This document shows positions 25,597-34,555 of a DNA stretch of 39,029 bases, piece by piece. The translations under genes were made by a program, and so were the position numbers. The stretch covers positions 1 through 39,029 of the forward strand of contig CANNGJ010000027.1 of assembly GCA_947504185.1 (NCBI GenBank), written 5' to 3'. Below the pieces are notes generated by a model, which was given only the letters and a program-made list of their open reading frames with translations, was not told where the DNA came from and made no database searches. Origin of the DNA: an uncultured Tenacibaculum sp. (GTDB lineage: Bacteria; Bacteroidota; Bacteroidia; Flavobacteriales; Flavobacteriaceae). Positions within the stretch are counted from its first letter, which is position 1. The number at the start of each line of letters is the position of its first letter.

Positions 25597-26450
25597 TGGC
25601 AGATAAAAAAGGATTACATAAAAATAACAAACACAAAAACGGATACGATTTTAAATTATTAAAAGAAAAGTATCCAAAAATAAAGGAATTTGTTATTGAG
25701 AAGTTTGATAAAGAGACCATTGATTTTTCTGACCCTATAGCTGTTAAAGAGTTCAATAAAGCATTACTAGCAGCTCATTATAATATTAAAGATTGGAACT
25801 TTTCTGATGATAATTTATGTCCGCCAATTCCTGGTAGAGTAGATTATATTCATCATTTAGCTGATTTAATTGGAGATGAAAAAGAGGTCATAGTTTTAGA
25901 TATTGGTACGGGTGCAAGTTGTATTTACCCGCTGTTAGGAATTGTTGAATACGATTGGAATTTTGTTGCGACTGATATCGATTTAGATTCGTTAGATTAT
26001 GCGCAAGATATTATTGATGATAACGGTTTTACTGATAAAGTTGAGTTACGACAACAATTTAAAGAAGAGCATATTTTAAAAGAAATTTTAAACGATGATG
26101 ATTCTTTTACTGTAACCATGTGTAATCCGCCTTTTTACAAATCGGCAGAAGAGGCTAGGGGGGCAAACCGAAGAAAATCGAGAAATTTAGGAAATAACGC
26201 TGTGCGTAATTTCGCAGGAAACTCAAATGAATTATGGTATGTTGGTGGTGAGAAAGCTTTTTTACACACTTATTTATATGAGAGTTCTTTACATCCAAAA
26301 GTGAGTAAATGGTTTACAAGTTTGGTTTCTAAAAAAGAGAATGTAGAGAGTTTACAAGCTTCTGCTAAAAAATTAAAAGTAGCAGATTTTAAAGTAATTC
26401 CAATGAGCCAAGGAAATAAAGTAACCCGAATTGTTTGCTGGAGATTTTAG
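25596..26450 (+). CDS. rlmF: 23S rRNA (adenine(1618)-N6)-methyltransferase
   Basis: This 284-residue enzyme methylates A1618 of 23S rRNA on N6. The N terminus, KKGLHKNNKHKNGYDFKLL, and NLCPPIPGRVDYIHHLADL are characteristic of RlmF. The SAM site VLDIGTGASCIYPLLG (about 103-118), ATDIDLDSLDYA and the catalytic NPPF in MCNPPFYKSAEEA (about 175-187) are all present. It overlaps the bshC stop by one base, and the transcript ends at the 26503-26536 hairpin. Confidence 0.94.
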   Translation: MADKKGLHKNNKHKNGYDFKLLKEKYPKIKEFVIEKFDKETIDFSDPIAVKEFNKALLAAHYNIKDWNFSDDNLCPPIPGRVDYIHHLADLIGDEKEVIVLDIGTGASCIYPLLGIVEYDWNFVATDIDLDSLDYAQDIIDDNGFTDKVELRQQFKEEHILKEILNDDDSFTVTMCNPPFYKSAEEARGANRRKSRNLGNNAVRNFAGNSNELWYVGGEKAFLHTYLYESSLHPKVSKWFTSLVSKKENVESLQASAKKLKVADFKVIPMSQGNKVTRIVCWRF

Positions 26451-26502
26451 TCGCTGAGCGACATTAAAAAACTCATTTTTTTAAAGTTTAGGATAAAAAA
26501 AT

Positions 26503-26536
26503 AACAAGGTTCATTCTTCTCTGAATGAACCTTGTT
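26503..26536. terminator. Bidirectional terminator between rlmF and the PLP gene
   Basis: A perfect 14-bp stem, AACAAGGTTCATTC (26503-26516) with GAATGAACCTTGTT (26523-26536), has a 6-nt loop. It has As before and TTAATT after, and serves the convergent genes on both sides. Confidence 0.85.
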
Positions 26537-26583
26537 TTAATTATAGAATATAGGGAATTAAGCCCTTGGCTATCGCCCTGCGA

Positions 26584-28452
26584 TTAAATACTTTTTACAA
26601 AATCTAAAAATACTTTTTTATGCAATTCTAGATCCATATTTGGTGAAAGTGCTACACGAGCAATATAATCTTTATCACCTTCTTTAGTTGTTCCTTGAGT
26701 AGAGGTTGCAGGAATAGTCCAATAACATCCTTTTAACTGCCCATAACTTACACAATACTTACTTTCGTTTGGTATTTCAGTAATCATTAAGTTGATTAAT
26801 TTTAAGTTTAGCGCTCTTTTATAAACTTCTCTTTCTTCATCAGTATTCCCTTTAGTAGGTAGGTCTAATGAAAAAACAGATGGGGTAAATCCTTGTTGTG
26901 CTAATGCTTCAGAAACAAAATTGATTTTAGCTTCTGGTAAGACTTCTTTAATATAATTTACAAATTCACGAGTGTTTTTATAAGCATCCGCTACTCGTTG
27001 ATTCATAGAAGGCATTTGCTTTGCTAAAATTTCATATTGAAGATCTGTCGCTTCATTATCACATAACAATAAATGCTTCTCTATTTTATCAATTAAATCA
27101 CCCGATTTTTTATTTCCGACACAGTAACCTGCTGTACATTTTCCTCCGCTTGGAAATTTAGATCCACTTGCAAAAGAAATAGTTCTAACAGTTGATAAAA
27201 TATCAGTATCACCTAAAAAATGAACATTAGGGCAAAATGTTTGATCTAAAATAAAAACAGGATCGACAGCAATGTCTCCATTTGCAGTCGTACGCTCTTT
27301 ACTTAAAACATCTCTTAAATCATTTAAGTTTGGAACTTCAACTCTTGGGTTGGTTGGAATCTCTGCAATGATATATGGAACAGCATCTGCTTTAGCGATT
27401 TCGGTTAAAACAGTATCAATACTTTCTACCATATCGTTATCACCATCAACGGCAAAATCAACTACTTCTACATTATCTATACAAGCAGCAACACGACGTG
27501 CTTGGTCGTTCGTGCCACCATAACAGTTAGGAGGCACTACAATTTTAATGTCTTTTCCTTTGTGGTTTTGTATAGCATTGTCAACCAATCCCATTAATAT
27601 GGCATATTGTATCGATAATCCACTAGAACCCACCAATGCTTTTGTAGTTGTGTTGGTAACTATGTTAATTGAATTTAAAACTGCTGCTTTGTTTGTTTCT
27701 AAATTACTTTGTAAAGCTTCAGTAGGTTGTTTTGTTAAGACTTGTAAGGCAATTAAACAGTTAGCAGGTGTCATTGCAATGGTTTCTCTTCTTCTTACGT
27801 GTTGAATTTCTGAAATATAACTTTCATTTTGTTCACCGTTTACAAATAAGATACTTCCTAAATGATTGTTTGTATTAATGAAAAAATCAACATTTGAAGT
27901 AAGATTGAAATTACAAATATCATTTTGATTAGAGATGAAAACAATACTTCCATCGAATTTTGAAATCTCGTCTACACTATCAACTTTTTTTAATTCAAAG
28001 TTATACCCGTAAACATTTTTTATTGTTTCAGCATCAAAAAAACTAGGTAGCTTATTGGTATAAGTTATTAGTGTTTTTTTATTAAGGAATAAGTTTTTTC
28101 TTAAAACTGCTAAAAGAGGAACTGTTTGTGAAGAAAAACTAATTACATTTTCTGCTTTTGTATTGTGTAGTTTGGCAATAGCCCATTCTAATACAGAAGA
28201 AAGCGGATGACCTAAGCGAATATAATCGTAAGCAGTAGGTAATTCATTCAAAGCTGAAAAATCAACATTGTTATTTTTATATAGGTTTTCAAACTGCTCT
28301 AAAAACTGAGTTTTAGCTAGTTTTTCAACATAAATATCTAGTCGGTGTGTAGTTAGATTTAACCAATCGTTAGGCATGTTTTCTAATACACTTTTTATAT
28401 AGTTAAGCGTTTTATTGTCTTGCATTCTATTTATCTTTTGATAAGCCTGCAA
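26584..28452 (-). CDS. Cys/Met-metabolism-type PLP protein with a degenerate N-terminal copy
   Basis: This 622-residue protein is far longer than the usual 380-400. The C-terminal part (about 273-622) is a recognisable fold-type I cystathionine lyase/synthase-like unit: SSGLSIQYAIL, CYGGTNDQARRVA, AEIPTNPRVEVPNL, ILDQTF (D403) and FASGSKFPSGGK with probable Schiff-base K432. The N-terminal part (about 78-270) follows the same order weakly: RLGHPLSSVLEWAIAKL, ENVISFSSQTVPLLAVL, SIVFISNQND and MTPANCLIALQVLTKQP, but lacks the lysine. This looks like internal duplication with decay. The start may instead be Met10 (MQDNKTLN). Substrate unknown. Confidence 0.8.
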   Translation of the reverse strand: MQAYQKINRMQDNKTLNYIKSVLENMPNDWLNLTTHRLDIYVEKLAKTQFLEQFENLYKNNNVDFSALNELPTAYDYIRLGHPLSSVLEWAIAKLHNTKAENVISFSSQTVPLLAVLRKNLFLNKKTLITYTNKLPSFFDAETIKNVYGYNFELKKVDSVDEISKFDGSIVFISNQNDICNFNLTSNVDFFINTNNHLGSILFVNGEQNESYISEIQHVRRRETIAMTPANCLIALQVLTKQPTEALQSNLETNKAAVLNSINIVTNTTTKALVGSSGLSIQYAILMGLVDNAIQNHKGKDIKIVVPPNCYGGTNDQARRVAACIDNVEVVDFAVDGDNDMVESIDTVLTEIAKADAVPYIIAEIPTNPRVEVPNLNDLRDVLSKERTTANGDIAVDPVFILDQTFCPNVHFLGDTDILSTVRTISFASGSKFPSGGKCTAGYCVGNKKSGDLIDKIEKHLLLCDNEATDLQYEILAKQMPSMNQRVADAYKNTREFVNYIKEVLPEAKINFVSEALAQQGFTPSVFSLDLPTKGNTDEEREVYKRALNLKLINLMITEIPNESKYCVSYGQLKGCYWTIPATSTQGTTKEGDKDYIARVALSPNMDLELHKKVFLDFVKSI

Positions 28453-28505
28453 GATACGTTAATTAGATTTTTTTTGAAAAGATTATATAGCTGCGTTTTT
28501 GACGT

Positions 28506-28567
28506 TTTCGCTGACTAGTTTAGGAATATGAATCTGTTTTAATGATTTATATTCAACGTTAGCGAAA
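28506..28567. repeat. Nested inverted repeat with attC-like layout
   Basis: Outer arms TTTCGCTGAC (28506-28515) and GTTAGCGAAA (28558-28567) enclose asymmetric spacers (8 and 3 nt). Inner arms GAATATGAATC (28524-28534) and GATTTATATTC (28544-28554) enclose a 9-nt loop. Each arm pair has one non-Watson-Crick position, and both are G-T pairs on the plus strand but A-C mismatches on the minus. The layout and the CGTTAGCGAAA end resemble the element at 35473-35608. Confidence 0.5.
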
Positions 28568-28603
28568 GGTAGTAGAAATTAGGTTAAGAATCAAGATAAA
28601 CTA

Positions 28604-28948
28604 TTATCCAATTCTAGTTCCGTTTTTAATTTTTCGTTCAGGAGAAATTAGGGTTACTTCTTTGTCATCACCAATACCACCCATAACTAAACACTCACTC
28701 ATCATGGTAGCAATTTGTTTTTTAGGAAAATTTACTACAGCTACTACTTGTTTACCTATTAAATCTTCAGGTTGATATAATTTGGTGATTTGTGCTGAGG
28801 TTTTTTTTATTCCGTATTCACCAAAATCAACTTGTATTTTATAAGCAGGATTTTTAACTTCTTTAAAAACTTCAGCAGTAAGTATGGTACCAATACGCAT
28901 TTCTATTTTCATAAAGTCATTCCAACTTAATTCATTATTATCTTCCAT
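28604..28948 (-). CDS. csaA: CsaA-type tRNA-binding domain protein
   Basis: This 114-residue single OB-fold protein is of the tRNA-binding (EMAP II/Met-tRNA synthetase C-terminal) type. Diagnostic strands are IEMRIGTILTAEVF (about 11-24), NPAYKIQVDFGEYGIKKTSA, the LIGKQVVAVVNFPKKQIA core (about 63-80) and MSECLVMGG. CsaA proteins are described as export-related chaperones and tRNA binders; the actual role is uncertain. It lies 5 bp after the meaB stop on the same strand, so it is probably co-transcribed. Confidence 0.9.
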   Translation of the reverse strand: MEDNNELSWNDFMKIEMRIGTILTAEVFKEVKNPAYKIQVDFGEYGIKKTSAQITKLYQPEDLIGKQVVAVVNFPKKQIATMMSECLVMGGIGDDKEVTLISPERKIKNGTRIG

Positions 28949-28953
28949 AGCTA

Positions 28954-30024
28954 TTATTTTTTTAACAAACGATTTGCAGCAGCAAACGGAGTAGTTTTTC
29001 CACTTTCTAATTTCGAAAATTCGTTATTTAGTAATTCTTTTGTGGTTGGATTGTTGTAAAAATTATCTTTTAACTGTTGATTAATGGTTTCTAACAACCA
29101 ATATTTATTTTGTTCGTTTCTTTTATGTTGAAAATAATTAGTGTTTTTGGCTGAAGTTATATATTCATCAATCATATTGTATACTTCATCAATCCCTTTA
29201 TGATGAAGCGCACTTGCTAATAAAACCTTTGGCTGCCAACCACTATCTTTTGGAGGATATAAATGTAAGGCTCGGTTAAATTCAACTTTAGCAATTTTTG
29301 CGTTTTTCTCATTACCGCTATCAGCTTTATTAATAACGATAGCATCAGCCATTTCTATAATTCCACGTTTTATCCCTTGTAATTCATCACCAGCACCTGC
29401 TAATTTTAAAAGCAAGAAGAAGTCTGTCATAGAGTGTACAACGGTTTCAGATTGCCCAACACCAACAGTTTCGATAACAATGGTATCAAAACCAGCAGCT
29501 TCACATAAAATAATACTCTCACGTGTTTTTTGCGCAACGCCACCTAACGAAGTACCAGAAGGAGAAGGACGAATAAAAGCATTTTTATCTGTTACCAATT
29601 CTTCCATACGTGTTTTATCACCTAAAATACTTCCTTTGTTAACCGAGCTACTTGGGTCTACAGCTAATACAGCTACTTTTTTACCCAAAGAAGTTAGGTG
29701 TTTGCCAAAAGATTCGATAAACGTGCTTTTCCCAACACCAGGAACACCGGTAATACCAATTCTTGTTGATTTGTTTGCATAAGGTAAACAAGCTTCTAAT
29801 ATTTCATTGGCTTGTTGTTGGTGTTTTGTATTGGTGCTTTCTACTAACGTAATAGCTCTGCTTAAAAAAGGAATACTACCTGCTAATATTTCGGTAACAA
29901 ACTCTTTAGTTGAAGTTTTCTTTTTTCTACTAAATTTTATTTTTTCTGCAGATGATTTACTGGTTGTTTCTGGTTGAGAAACTCCATCTTTTTCGGTAAG
30001 AGCAGATTTGTTTTTATCGGTCAT
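28954..30024 (-). CDS. meaB: MeaB-type GTPase (methylmalonyl-CoA mutase chaperone)
   Basis: This 356-residue G3E-family P-loop GTPase protects and reloads adenosylcobalamin in methylmalonyl-CoA mutase. The Walker A is GVPGVGKS (93-100). AVLAVDPSSSVNKGSILGDK, IVIETVGVGQSE (switch/G3) and VINKADSG (NKAD, G4) are all family hallmarks. The first 40 residues are Lys/Ser-rich and low complexity, an extension beyond the usual start. The ATG at 30024 is the only in-frame one before it. The mutase subunits are not nearby. A divergent ECF sigma gene lies 99 bp away. Confidence 0.93.
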   Translation of the reverse strand: MTDKNKSALTEKDGVSQPETTSKSSAEKIKFSRKKKTSTKEFVTEILAGSIPFLSRAITLVESTNTKHQQQANEILEACLPYANKSTRIGITGVPGVGKSTFIESFGKHLTSLGKKVAVLAVDPSSSVNKGSILGDKTRMEELVTDKNAFIRPSPSGTSLGGVAQKTRESIILCEAAGFDTIVIETVGVGQSETVVHSMTDFFLLLKLAGAGDELQGIKRGIIEMADAIVINKADSGNEKNAKIAKVEFNRALHLYPPKDSGWQPKVLLASALHHKGIDEVYNMIDEYITSAKNTNYFQHKRNEQNKYWLLETINQQLKDNFYNNPTTKELLNNEFSKLESGKTTPFAAANRLLKK

Positions 30025-30077
30025 GTAAAGTGAAAACGAAATAATAACGTAAATTTAGAAATAAATATTCATCAAAA

Positions 30078-30103
30078 TGCAACGCAGCATAAAAAGTATC
30101 GTC
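30078..30103 (+). promoter_or_regulatory. ECF-type promoter, candidate autoregulation
   Basis: TGCAAC (30078-30083), exactly 16 nt, then CGTC (30100-30103) matches the common ECF promoter form AAC-N16-CGTC. It lies 21 bases before the sigma factor's ATG and is not of the TTG/TAnnTTTG housekeeping type, so the sigma factor probably drives its own operon. Confidence 0.55.
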
Positions 30104-30123
30104 TTTAGTACAAGAAATCAAAC

Positions 30124-30675
30124 ATGAAGTCAACCAAACAGCTACATCAATCGGTTATAGATGCGTGTAAAAACAATGATGCAAAGGCACAAATGCAATT
30201 GTATGATTTGTATTGCGATGCGATGTTTACAGTTGCAGTTCGTTATGTGAAAGATTCTTTTACGGCTGAAGATGTTATGCAAGAAGCATTTATAAAAGCT
30301 TTTAAAAATATTAACTCTTATAAAGAAGAAGTAGCATTTGGTGCTTGGTTAAAGCGAATTGTAATTAATCAGAGTATAGATTGGTTAAAAAAACGAAAGC
30401 TAGAATTGGTTTCGATAAATGATGAAATAACGACGATTGCAGATGAAGAAGAGCATTGGAATGTAGCTGCTACTATATCGTATCAAGAGATTGTAAACTG
30501 CATTCAAAAATTAAAAGAAAAATATAGAATTGTATTAACCTTGTTTTTGTTAGAAGGCTATGATCATGGAGAGATTTCGAAAATATTAGGAATCTCGGAA
30601 GTAACCTCAAGAACACATCTGTTAAGAGGAAAAAAGAAAGTACAAGAACAATTAAAAGCAGTACATCATGTCTAA
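30124..30675 (+). CDS. ECF RNA polymerase sigma factor
   Basis: This 183-residue sigma factor has region 2 (about 22-92, including DSFTAEDVMQEAFIKAFKNI and AFGAWLKRIVINQSIDWLKK) and region 4 (about 120-177, including KLKEKYRIVLTLFLLEGYDH and the recognition helix EISKILGISEVTSRTHLLRG). Regions 1 and 3 are absent. It overlaps the next gene, a single-pass membrane protein with the layout of an anti-sigma factor, by 8 bp. An ECF-type promoter stands directly upstream. Confidence 0.92.
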   Translation: MKSTKQLHQSVIDACKNNDAKAQMQLYDLYCDAMFTVAVRYVKDSFTAEDVMQEAFIKAFKNINSYKEEVAFGAWLKRIVINQSIDWLKKRKLELVSINDEITTIADEEEHWNVAATISYQEIVNCIQKLKEKYRIVLTLFLLEGYDHGEISKILGISEVTSRTHLLRGKKKVQEQLKAVHHV

Positions 30676-31234
30676 AGATATTAGAGAAATATTAAAAGAG
30701 AATGTAGAGAACTCAGAAAGGTTGTCAACAAATCATAGACAACGTTTTCAACAAAAAATGATGGAAGAATTGCACGAGAAGCCATCTGTAAAGAAATCAT
30801 ATCAATGGTTGTACATAGCAGCATCAGTTGTGTTGTTAGTTAGTTTGGGAATTCAGTTTTATCCAACAAATAGCATAGAAACCCCAGCTAATGTTATATC
30901 AAATCAACCAACAAACGAAATTAGTTTAGGTAGTATTTCTCCAGAATTAAAAACTGTAGAGGCTTACTATGTAAATACGATAAATTATGAATTAAGTCAG
31001 TTAGAATTAACTGACGATAATAAAGAACTATTTGATGGTTACTTAGCTAAAATAGGTGAGTTAACTAAAGAATATAAATCGTTAAACCACGAGCTCAATA
31101 CAAAAGGGATTAACGACGATACTATCAATGCATTGATTGGAAACCTGCAATTACGTTTACAGCTGTTAAAGCGTATGCACAAACAATTAAAAGAACTTAA
31201 AAATCCAAATCAAAATGACATTCAAACAATTTAA
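30668..31234 (+). CDS. Probable anti-sigma factor (single-pass membrane protein)
   Basis: This 188-residue protein has a basic cytoplasmic N terminus with TNHRQRFQQKMMEEL, reminiscent of short anti-sigma domains in Bacteroidota, and no zinc-binding HxxxCxxC. One membrane helix (about 46-64, LYIAASVVLLVSLGI) follows, then a periplasmic part of mostly helical sequence (KTVEAYYVNTINYELSQL and LQLRLQLLKRMHKQLKEL). It overlaps the sigma gene by 8 bp at the start and the next gene by 20 bp at the end. Position and topology suggest that it restrains the sigma factor; sequence identity to a known family is not clear. Confidence 0.7.
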   Translation: MSKDIREILKENVENSERLSTNHRQRFQQKMMEELHEKPSVKKSYQWLYIAASVVLLVSLGIQFYPTNSIETPANVISNQPTNEISLGSISPELKTVEAYYVNTINYELSQLELTDDNKELFDGYLAKIGELTKEYKSLNHELNTKGINDDTINALIGNLQLRLQLLKRMHKQLKELKNPNQNDIQTI

Positions 31235-32690
31235 AATAACTACTCTTTCACTGTTGTTGACTAGTGCAGTATTTGCACAAAAATTCGATAAGAAGTTTAG
31301 TGAAAAATTCAATACAAATAAAGATGTATTGGTTAATATAAATGCAACTAATGCAGATATAGAAGTAACTACTTGGAATAAAAATGAGGTTTCTGTTGAA
31401 GCTGTTATTGAAGTAGAAGGACTTGATAAAAAAGAAGCTGAAAAATTTTTAAAGAACTGGCAATTTGAAGCTTTAGGGAATAGGAGTAAGGTTCAAATAA
31501 AAACAGGCAGTAACAACTATCGTTCTTTAGGGAAAAATAATTTTGTGTATTTCAATACAAACGGAAATAACCCAGCTAGAATATATAGGCATAATAATGA
31601 TGATAATATTATTGTAATTCCAGAAATGCCTGAGATGCCAGAAGTAATTGAAATACCTGAAATGCCAGAGATTGTAATTCCTGAAATTAATTTTGATGAG
31701 ATTGTATATGGTTTAGAAGATATCGAATTTGACTTTGATAAATATGCAAAAGATGGTGGTAATTACTTTTTTCAATGGAAAGATGGTGTAAACGATATCA
31801 CTATAAAATCTAAAAAAGAATGGGAGACTTTTAAGAAAACTAAGAAGTACAAAAAGTTTAAAGAATCTCAAGAAAAAAGGAAAAAAGCACTTAAGAAACG
31901 TTTGAAAGAAGTAGAGGCTAAAAGAGTTAATAAAAAAGAGATGAGAAGGGCTATGGAAAAAGCCAGAGCTGAGGTAAGAAAAGTTAATAGAGAAGAAATT
32001 AGAAGAGAATTAGCGAATGCAAGAAAAGAGATTGAAAGAGCTCGAAAAGAAGTAAATAAAACTCGTTATAGCTATTCTTACTCAACTAATAGTAATGACT
32101 TTACGATAAATGATAAAAAAGTTAAGGTAACAAAGAAAATTATAATCAAAGTTCCTAAAGATGCTACTTTCGATTTAAATACGCGTCACTGTAAAGTGAA
32201 ACTACCTAAAACAAAAGCTTCGGGGAAAGTAAGTTATGGTACTTTTAAGGCTGATGTATTAAATGGCGGAAAATTAAACGTTTCGTTTTCACCAGTAATT
32301 ATAAATTCATTAAACGCTTGTACGCTGTTTTTAAATAATGTAACCGATGCTCAAGTAGCATCGGTTGCTAATACCACGTTAAATTCGAATTCATCAAGGT
32401 TAACTGTTGATGCTATTTTTAAAGATGTAGAAATTTCTAATAAGTTTGGTGAGTTAACAATTAACAAAATAGCACCGAATTGCAATAGTTTAAAAATACT
32501 TCTAAACTATTCTGATGCAGGTATTAATTCTTTAGGAATCAATAATAAATTGAATTTTGATTCTTCAGGAAATATGAAGACTTCTAAAAATGGAGATATT
32601 AAGTTTAATGGAAATTTTACAGTTGTTTCTAAAGATGAAAAAATAGAAATAGCAGGAAAATACAGCCAGTTAACATTAAAAAAACAATAA
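31215..32690 (+). CDS. Exported beta-helix-like protein with a long charged helix
   Basis: This 491-residue protein has a signal peptide (1-22, ending FAQ). It has an N-terminal beta region (about 36-110) typical of DUF4097-like adhesin-type proteins, a Pro/Glu segment with repeated IPEMPE (135-158), a roughly 85-residue extremely charged Lys/Arg/Glu helix (198-284), and a C-terminal repeat-strand region (about 295-491, KITVKVPKDATF-type to the end). DUF4097-like proteins often follow sigma/anti-sigma pairs in Bacteroidota. The charged helix looks like an inserted single alpha-helix or coiled coil. Translated by 20-bp overlap with the anti-sigma gene; function unknown, cell-envelope role likely. 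Confidence 0.7.
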   Translation: MTFKQFKITTLSLLLTSAVFAQKFDKKFSEKFNTNKDVLVNINATNADIEVTTWNKNEVSVEAVIEVEGLDKKEAEKFLKNWQFEALGNRSKVQIKTGSNNYRSLGKNNFVYFNTNGNNPARIYRHNNDDNIIVIPEMPEMPEVIEIPEMPEIVIPEINFDEIVYGLEDIEFDFDKYAKDGGNYFFQWKDGVNDITIKSKKEWETFKKTKKYKKFKESQEKRKKALKKRLKEVEAKRVNKKEMRRAMEKARAEVRKVNREEIRRELANARKEIERARKEVNKTRYSYSYSTNSNDFTINDKKVKVTKKIIIKVPKDATFDLNTRHCKVKLPKTKASGKVSYGTFKADVLNGGKLNVSFSPVIINSLNACTLFLNNVTDAQVASVANTTLNSNSSRLTVDAIFKDVEISNKFGELTINKIAPNCNSLKILLNYSDAGINSLGINNKLNFDSSGNMKTSKNGDIKFNGNFTVVSKDEKIEIAGKYSQLTLKKQ

Positions 32691-32800
32691 TAGTATCGCT
32701 TAAAAATTACTTTTCTTTTTTATAAAATTGCTAACAAATTCCATTTCATTATTCTTTATAAAGTGCCTATCTTTAGCATCTGTAAACAGTCACTTTTTCA

Positions 32801-34282
32801 ATGGAATTATACAAAGAAAATCAACTAAAAATATATAACTCTTTAACAAAAACTAAAGAGCTTTTTAAACCAGTAACCGAAGGACGCGTAGGAATGTACG
32901 TTTGTGGTCCGACCGTATATAGCAACGCCCATTTAGGAAACGTACGTACGTTTATGTTTTTTGATGTGGTGTATCGTTATATGTTACACTTAGGTTATAA
33001 AGTACGTTATGTGCGTAATATTACCGATGCAGGTCACTTAGAAAATGATGCTGATGCGGGTGAAGATAGAATTTCTAAAAGAGCTCGTTTAGAAGAAATC
33101 GAGCCAATGGAAGTAGTGCAACGTTACACAGTTGACTTTCATGATGTATTAAAAAACTATAACTTTTTACCACCAAGTATAGAGCCAACTGCTACAGGTC
33201 ATATCGTTGAACAGATTGAAATGATTAAAGAAATCATGGAAAAAGGTTTAGCGTATGAGGTAAATGGTTCTGTTTATTTTGATGTTTTAAAATATAACGA
33301 AACTGGTAATTACGGAATTCTTTCAGGTAGAAAAATTGAAGACGCAATTCACAATACTCGAGTTTTAGACGGTCAATCTGATAAGAAGAATCCACAAGAC
33401 TTTGCGCTTTGGAAAAAAGCGGATGAGCGCCATATTATGCGTTGGCCATCACCATGGTCTGATGGTTTTCCTGGTTGGCATTTAGAATGTTCTGTAATGA
33501 GCACAAAATATTTAGGTGAACAGTTTGATATTCACGGAGGAGGAATGGATTTAAAATTCCCGCACCACGAATGTGAAATCGCACAATCGCAAACTTGTAG
33601 TGGAGTTACTCCAGTAAATTATTGGATGCATACAAATATGTTATTGTTGAATAGTCAGAAAATGGCAAAATCAACAGGGAACTATATTTTGCCTAATGAA
33701 ATTTTATCTGGAGAAAACGAAGTTTTACCAAAAGCGTTTTCAGCAAGTGTAGTTCGTTTCTTTAATATGCAAGCAAATTATCGTAGCATTTTAGATTTTT
33801 CTGGAGAAGCACTAGAGGCGTCAGAAAAAGGGCACGCTAAATTAATGGAAGCTGTTAATTTCTTAGATAAAATAGAAGCAGGTAAAACATCAACTTTCAG
33901 TGTGGAAAATTGGAAAAAAGATTGTTATGCTGCCATGAATGATGATTTTAATACTCCGGTTTTAATATCACATTTATTTGAAGCTGTTAAAACGATCAAT
34001 CAGATTAAAGAAGAAAAAGCGAGTTTATCAGCTGATGATTTAGCTGATTTTAAAACAACACTTAACGCTTTTGTTTTTGATGTTTTAGGATTAATGAATG
34101 AAAGTTCAGAAGGAAATAACTCTGATAAATTAAGCGGAGTTGTAGAAATGCTAATTCAAATGCGTAAGCAAGCAAGAGAAGATAAAAATTGGGCATTATC
34201 TGATGAAATTCGCGACAAGTTATTGGCTTTAGGAATTCAGTTAAAAGATGGTAGAGAAGGAACTAGCTTTTCGATTAATTAA
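32801..34282 (+). CDS. cysS: Cysteinyl-tRNA synthetase
   Basis: This 493-residue class I synthetase charges tRNA-Cys. The [16 protein letters not shown] segment (32-47) holds the zinc ligand C35 and the HIGH-type motif HLGN. Later, the WHLECSVM and FPHHECE segments give the other zinc ligands, and KMAKS (287-291) is the KMSKS loop with Ser replaced by Ala, a normal variant. The C-terminal anticodon-binding region ends in [13 protein letters not shown]. The next gene, yidD, begins at the following base. Confidence 0.97.
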   Translation: MELYKENQLKIYNSLTKTKELFKPVTEGRVGMYVCGPTVYSNAHLGNVRTFMFFDVVYRYMLHLGYKVRYVRNITDAGHLENDADAGEDRISKRARLEEIEPMEVVQRYTVDFHDVLKNYNFLPPSIEPTATGHIVEQIEMIKEIMEKGLAYEVNGSVYFDVLKYNETGNYGILSGRKIEDAIHNTRVLDGQSDKKNPQDFALWKKADERHIMRWPSPWSDGFPGWHLECSVMSTKYLGEQFDIHGGGMDLKFPHHECEIAQSQTCSGVTPVNYWMHTNMLLLNSQKMAKSTGNYILPNEILSGENEVLPKAFSASVVRFFNMQANYRSILDFSGEALEASEKGHAKLMEAVNFLDKIEAGKTSTFSVENWKKDCYAAMNDDFNTPVLISHLFEAVKTINQIKEEKASLSADDLADFKTTLNAFVFDVLGLMNESSEGNNSDKLSGVVEMLIQMRKQAREDKNWALSDEIRDKLLALGIQLKDGREGTSFSIN

Positions 34283-34522
34283 TTGAAAAAAATATTAACA
34301 TATCCGTTTATATTATTGGTTCGTTTTTATCAAAACGCAATATCACCATTTACACCGGCTACGTGTAGATATTCACCTACATGTTCTAGCTATACCATAG
34401 AAGCTTTACAAAAGCATGGATTGTTTTATGGTGGCTGGTTGGCTACAAAAAGAATATTTAGCTGTCATCCATGGGGTGGAAGTGGATATGATCCTGTACC
34501 AGAAAAAAGAAATAAAAATTAG
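34283..34522 (+). CDS. yidD: Membrane protein insertion efficiency factor YidD
   Basis: This 79-residue membrane-associated protein contains the family block [31 protein letters not shown] and the C-terminal [13 protein letters not shown]. All the conserved cysteines (CRY, TCSSY, SCHP) are present. The family assists YidC-dependent membrane protein insertion. The start is TTG, directly after the cysS stop, giving the expected [15 protein letters not shown]; there is no ATG that would preserve it. Strong coupling with cysS is implied. Confidence 0.93.
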   Translation: MKKILTYPFILLVRFYQNAISPFTPATCRYSPTCSSYTIEALQKHGLFYGGWLATKRIFSCHPWGGSGYDPVPEKRNKN

Positions 34523-34555
34523 TCGATTAACGGCATTAAAATTAAATAAGAATAA

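Noticed and set aside
27272..27805. Two plus-strand ORFs of 83 and 85 residues inside the PLP gene
   Set aside because: They are antisense to a clear coding region and rich in Ser/Thr/Val as expected for shadow frames.
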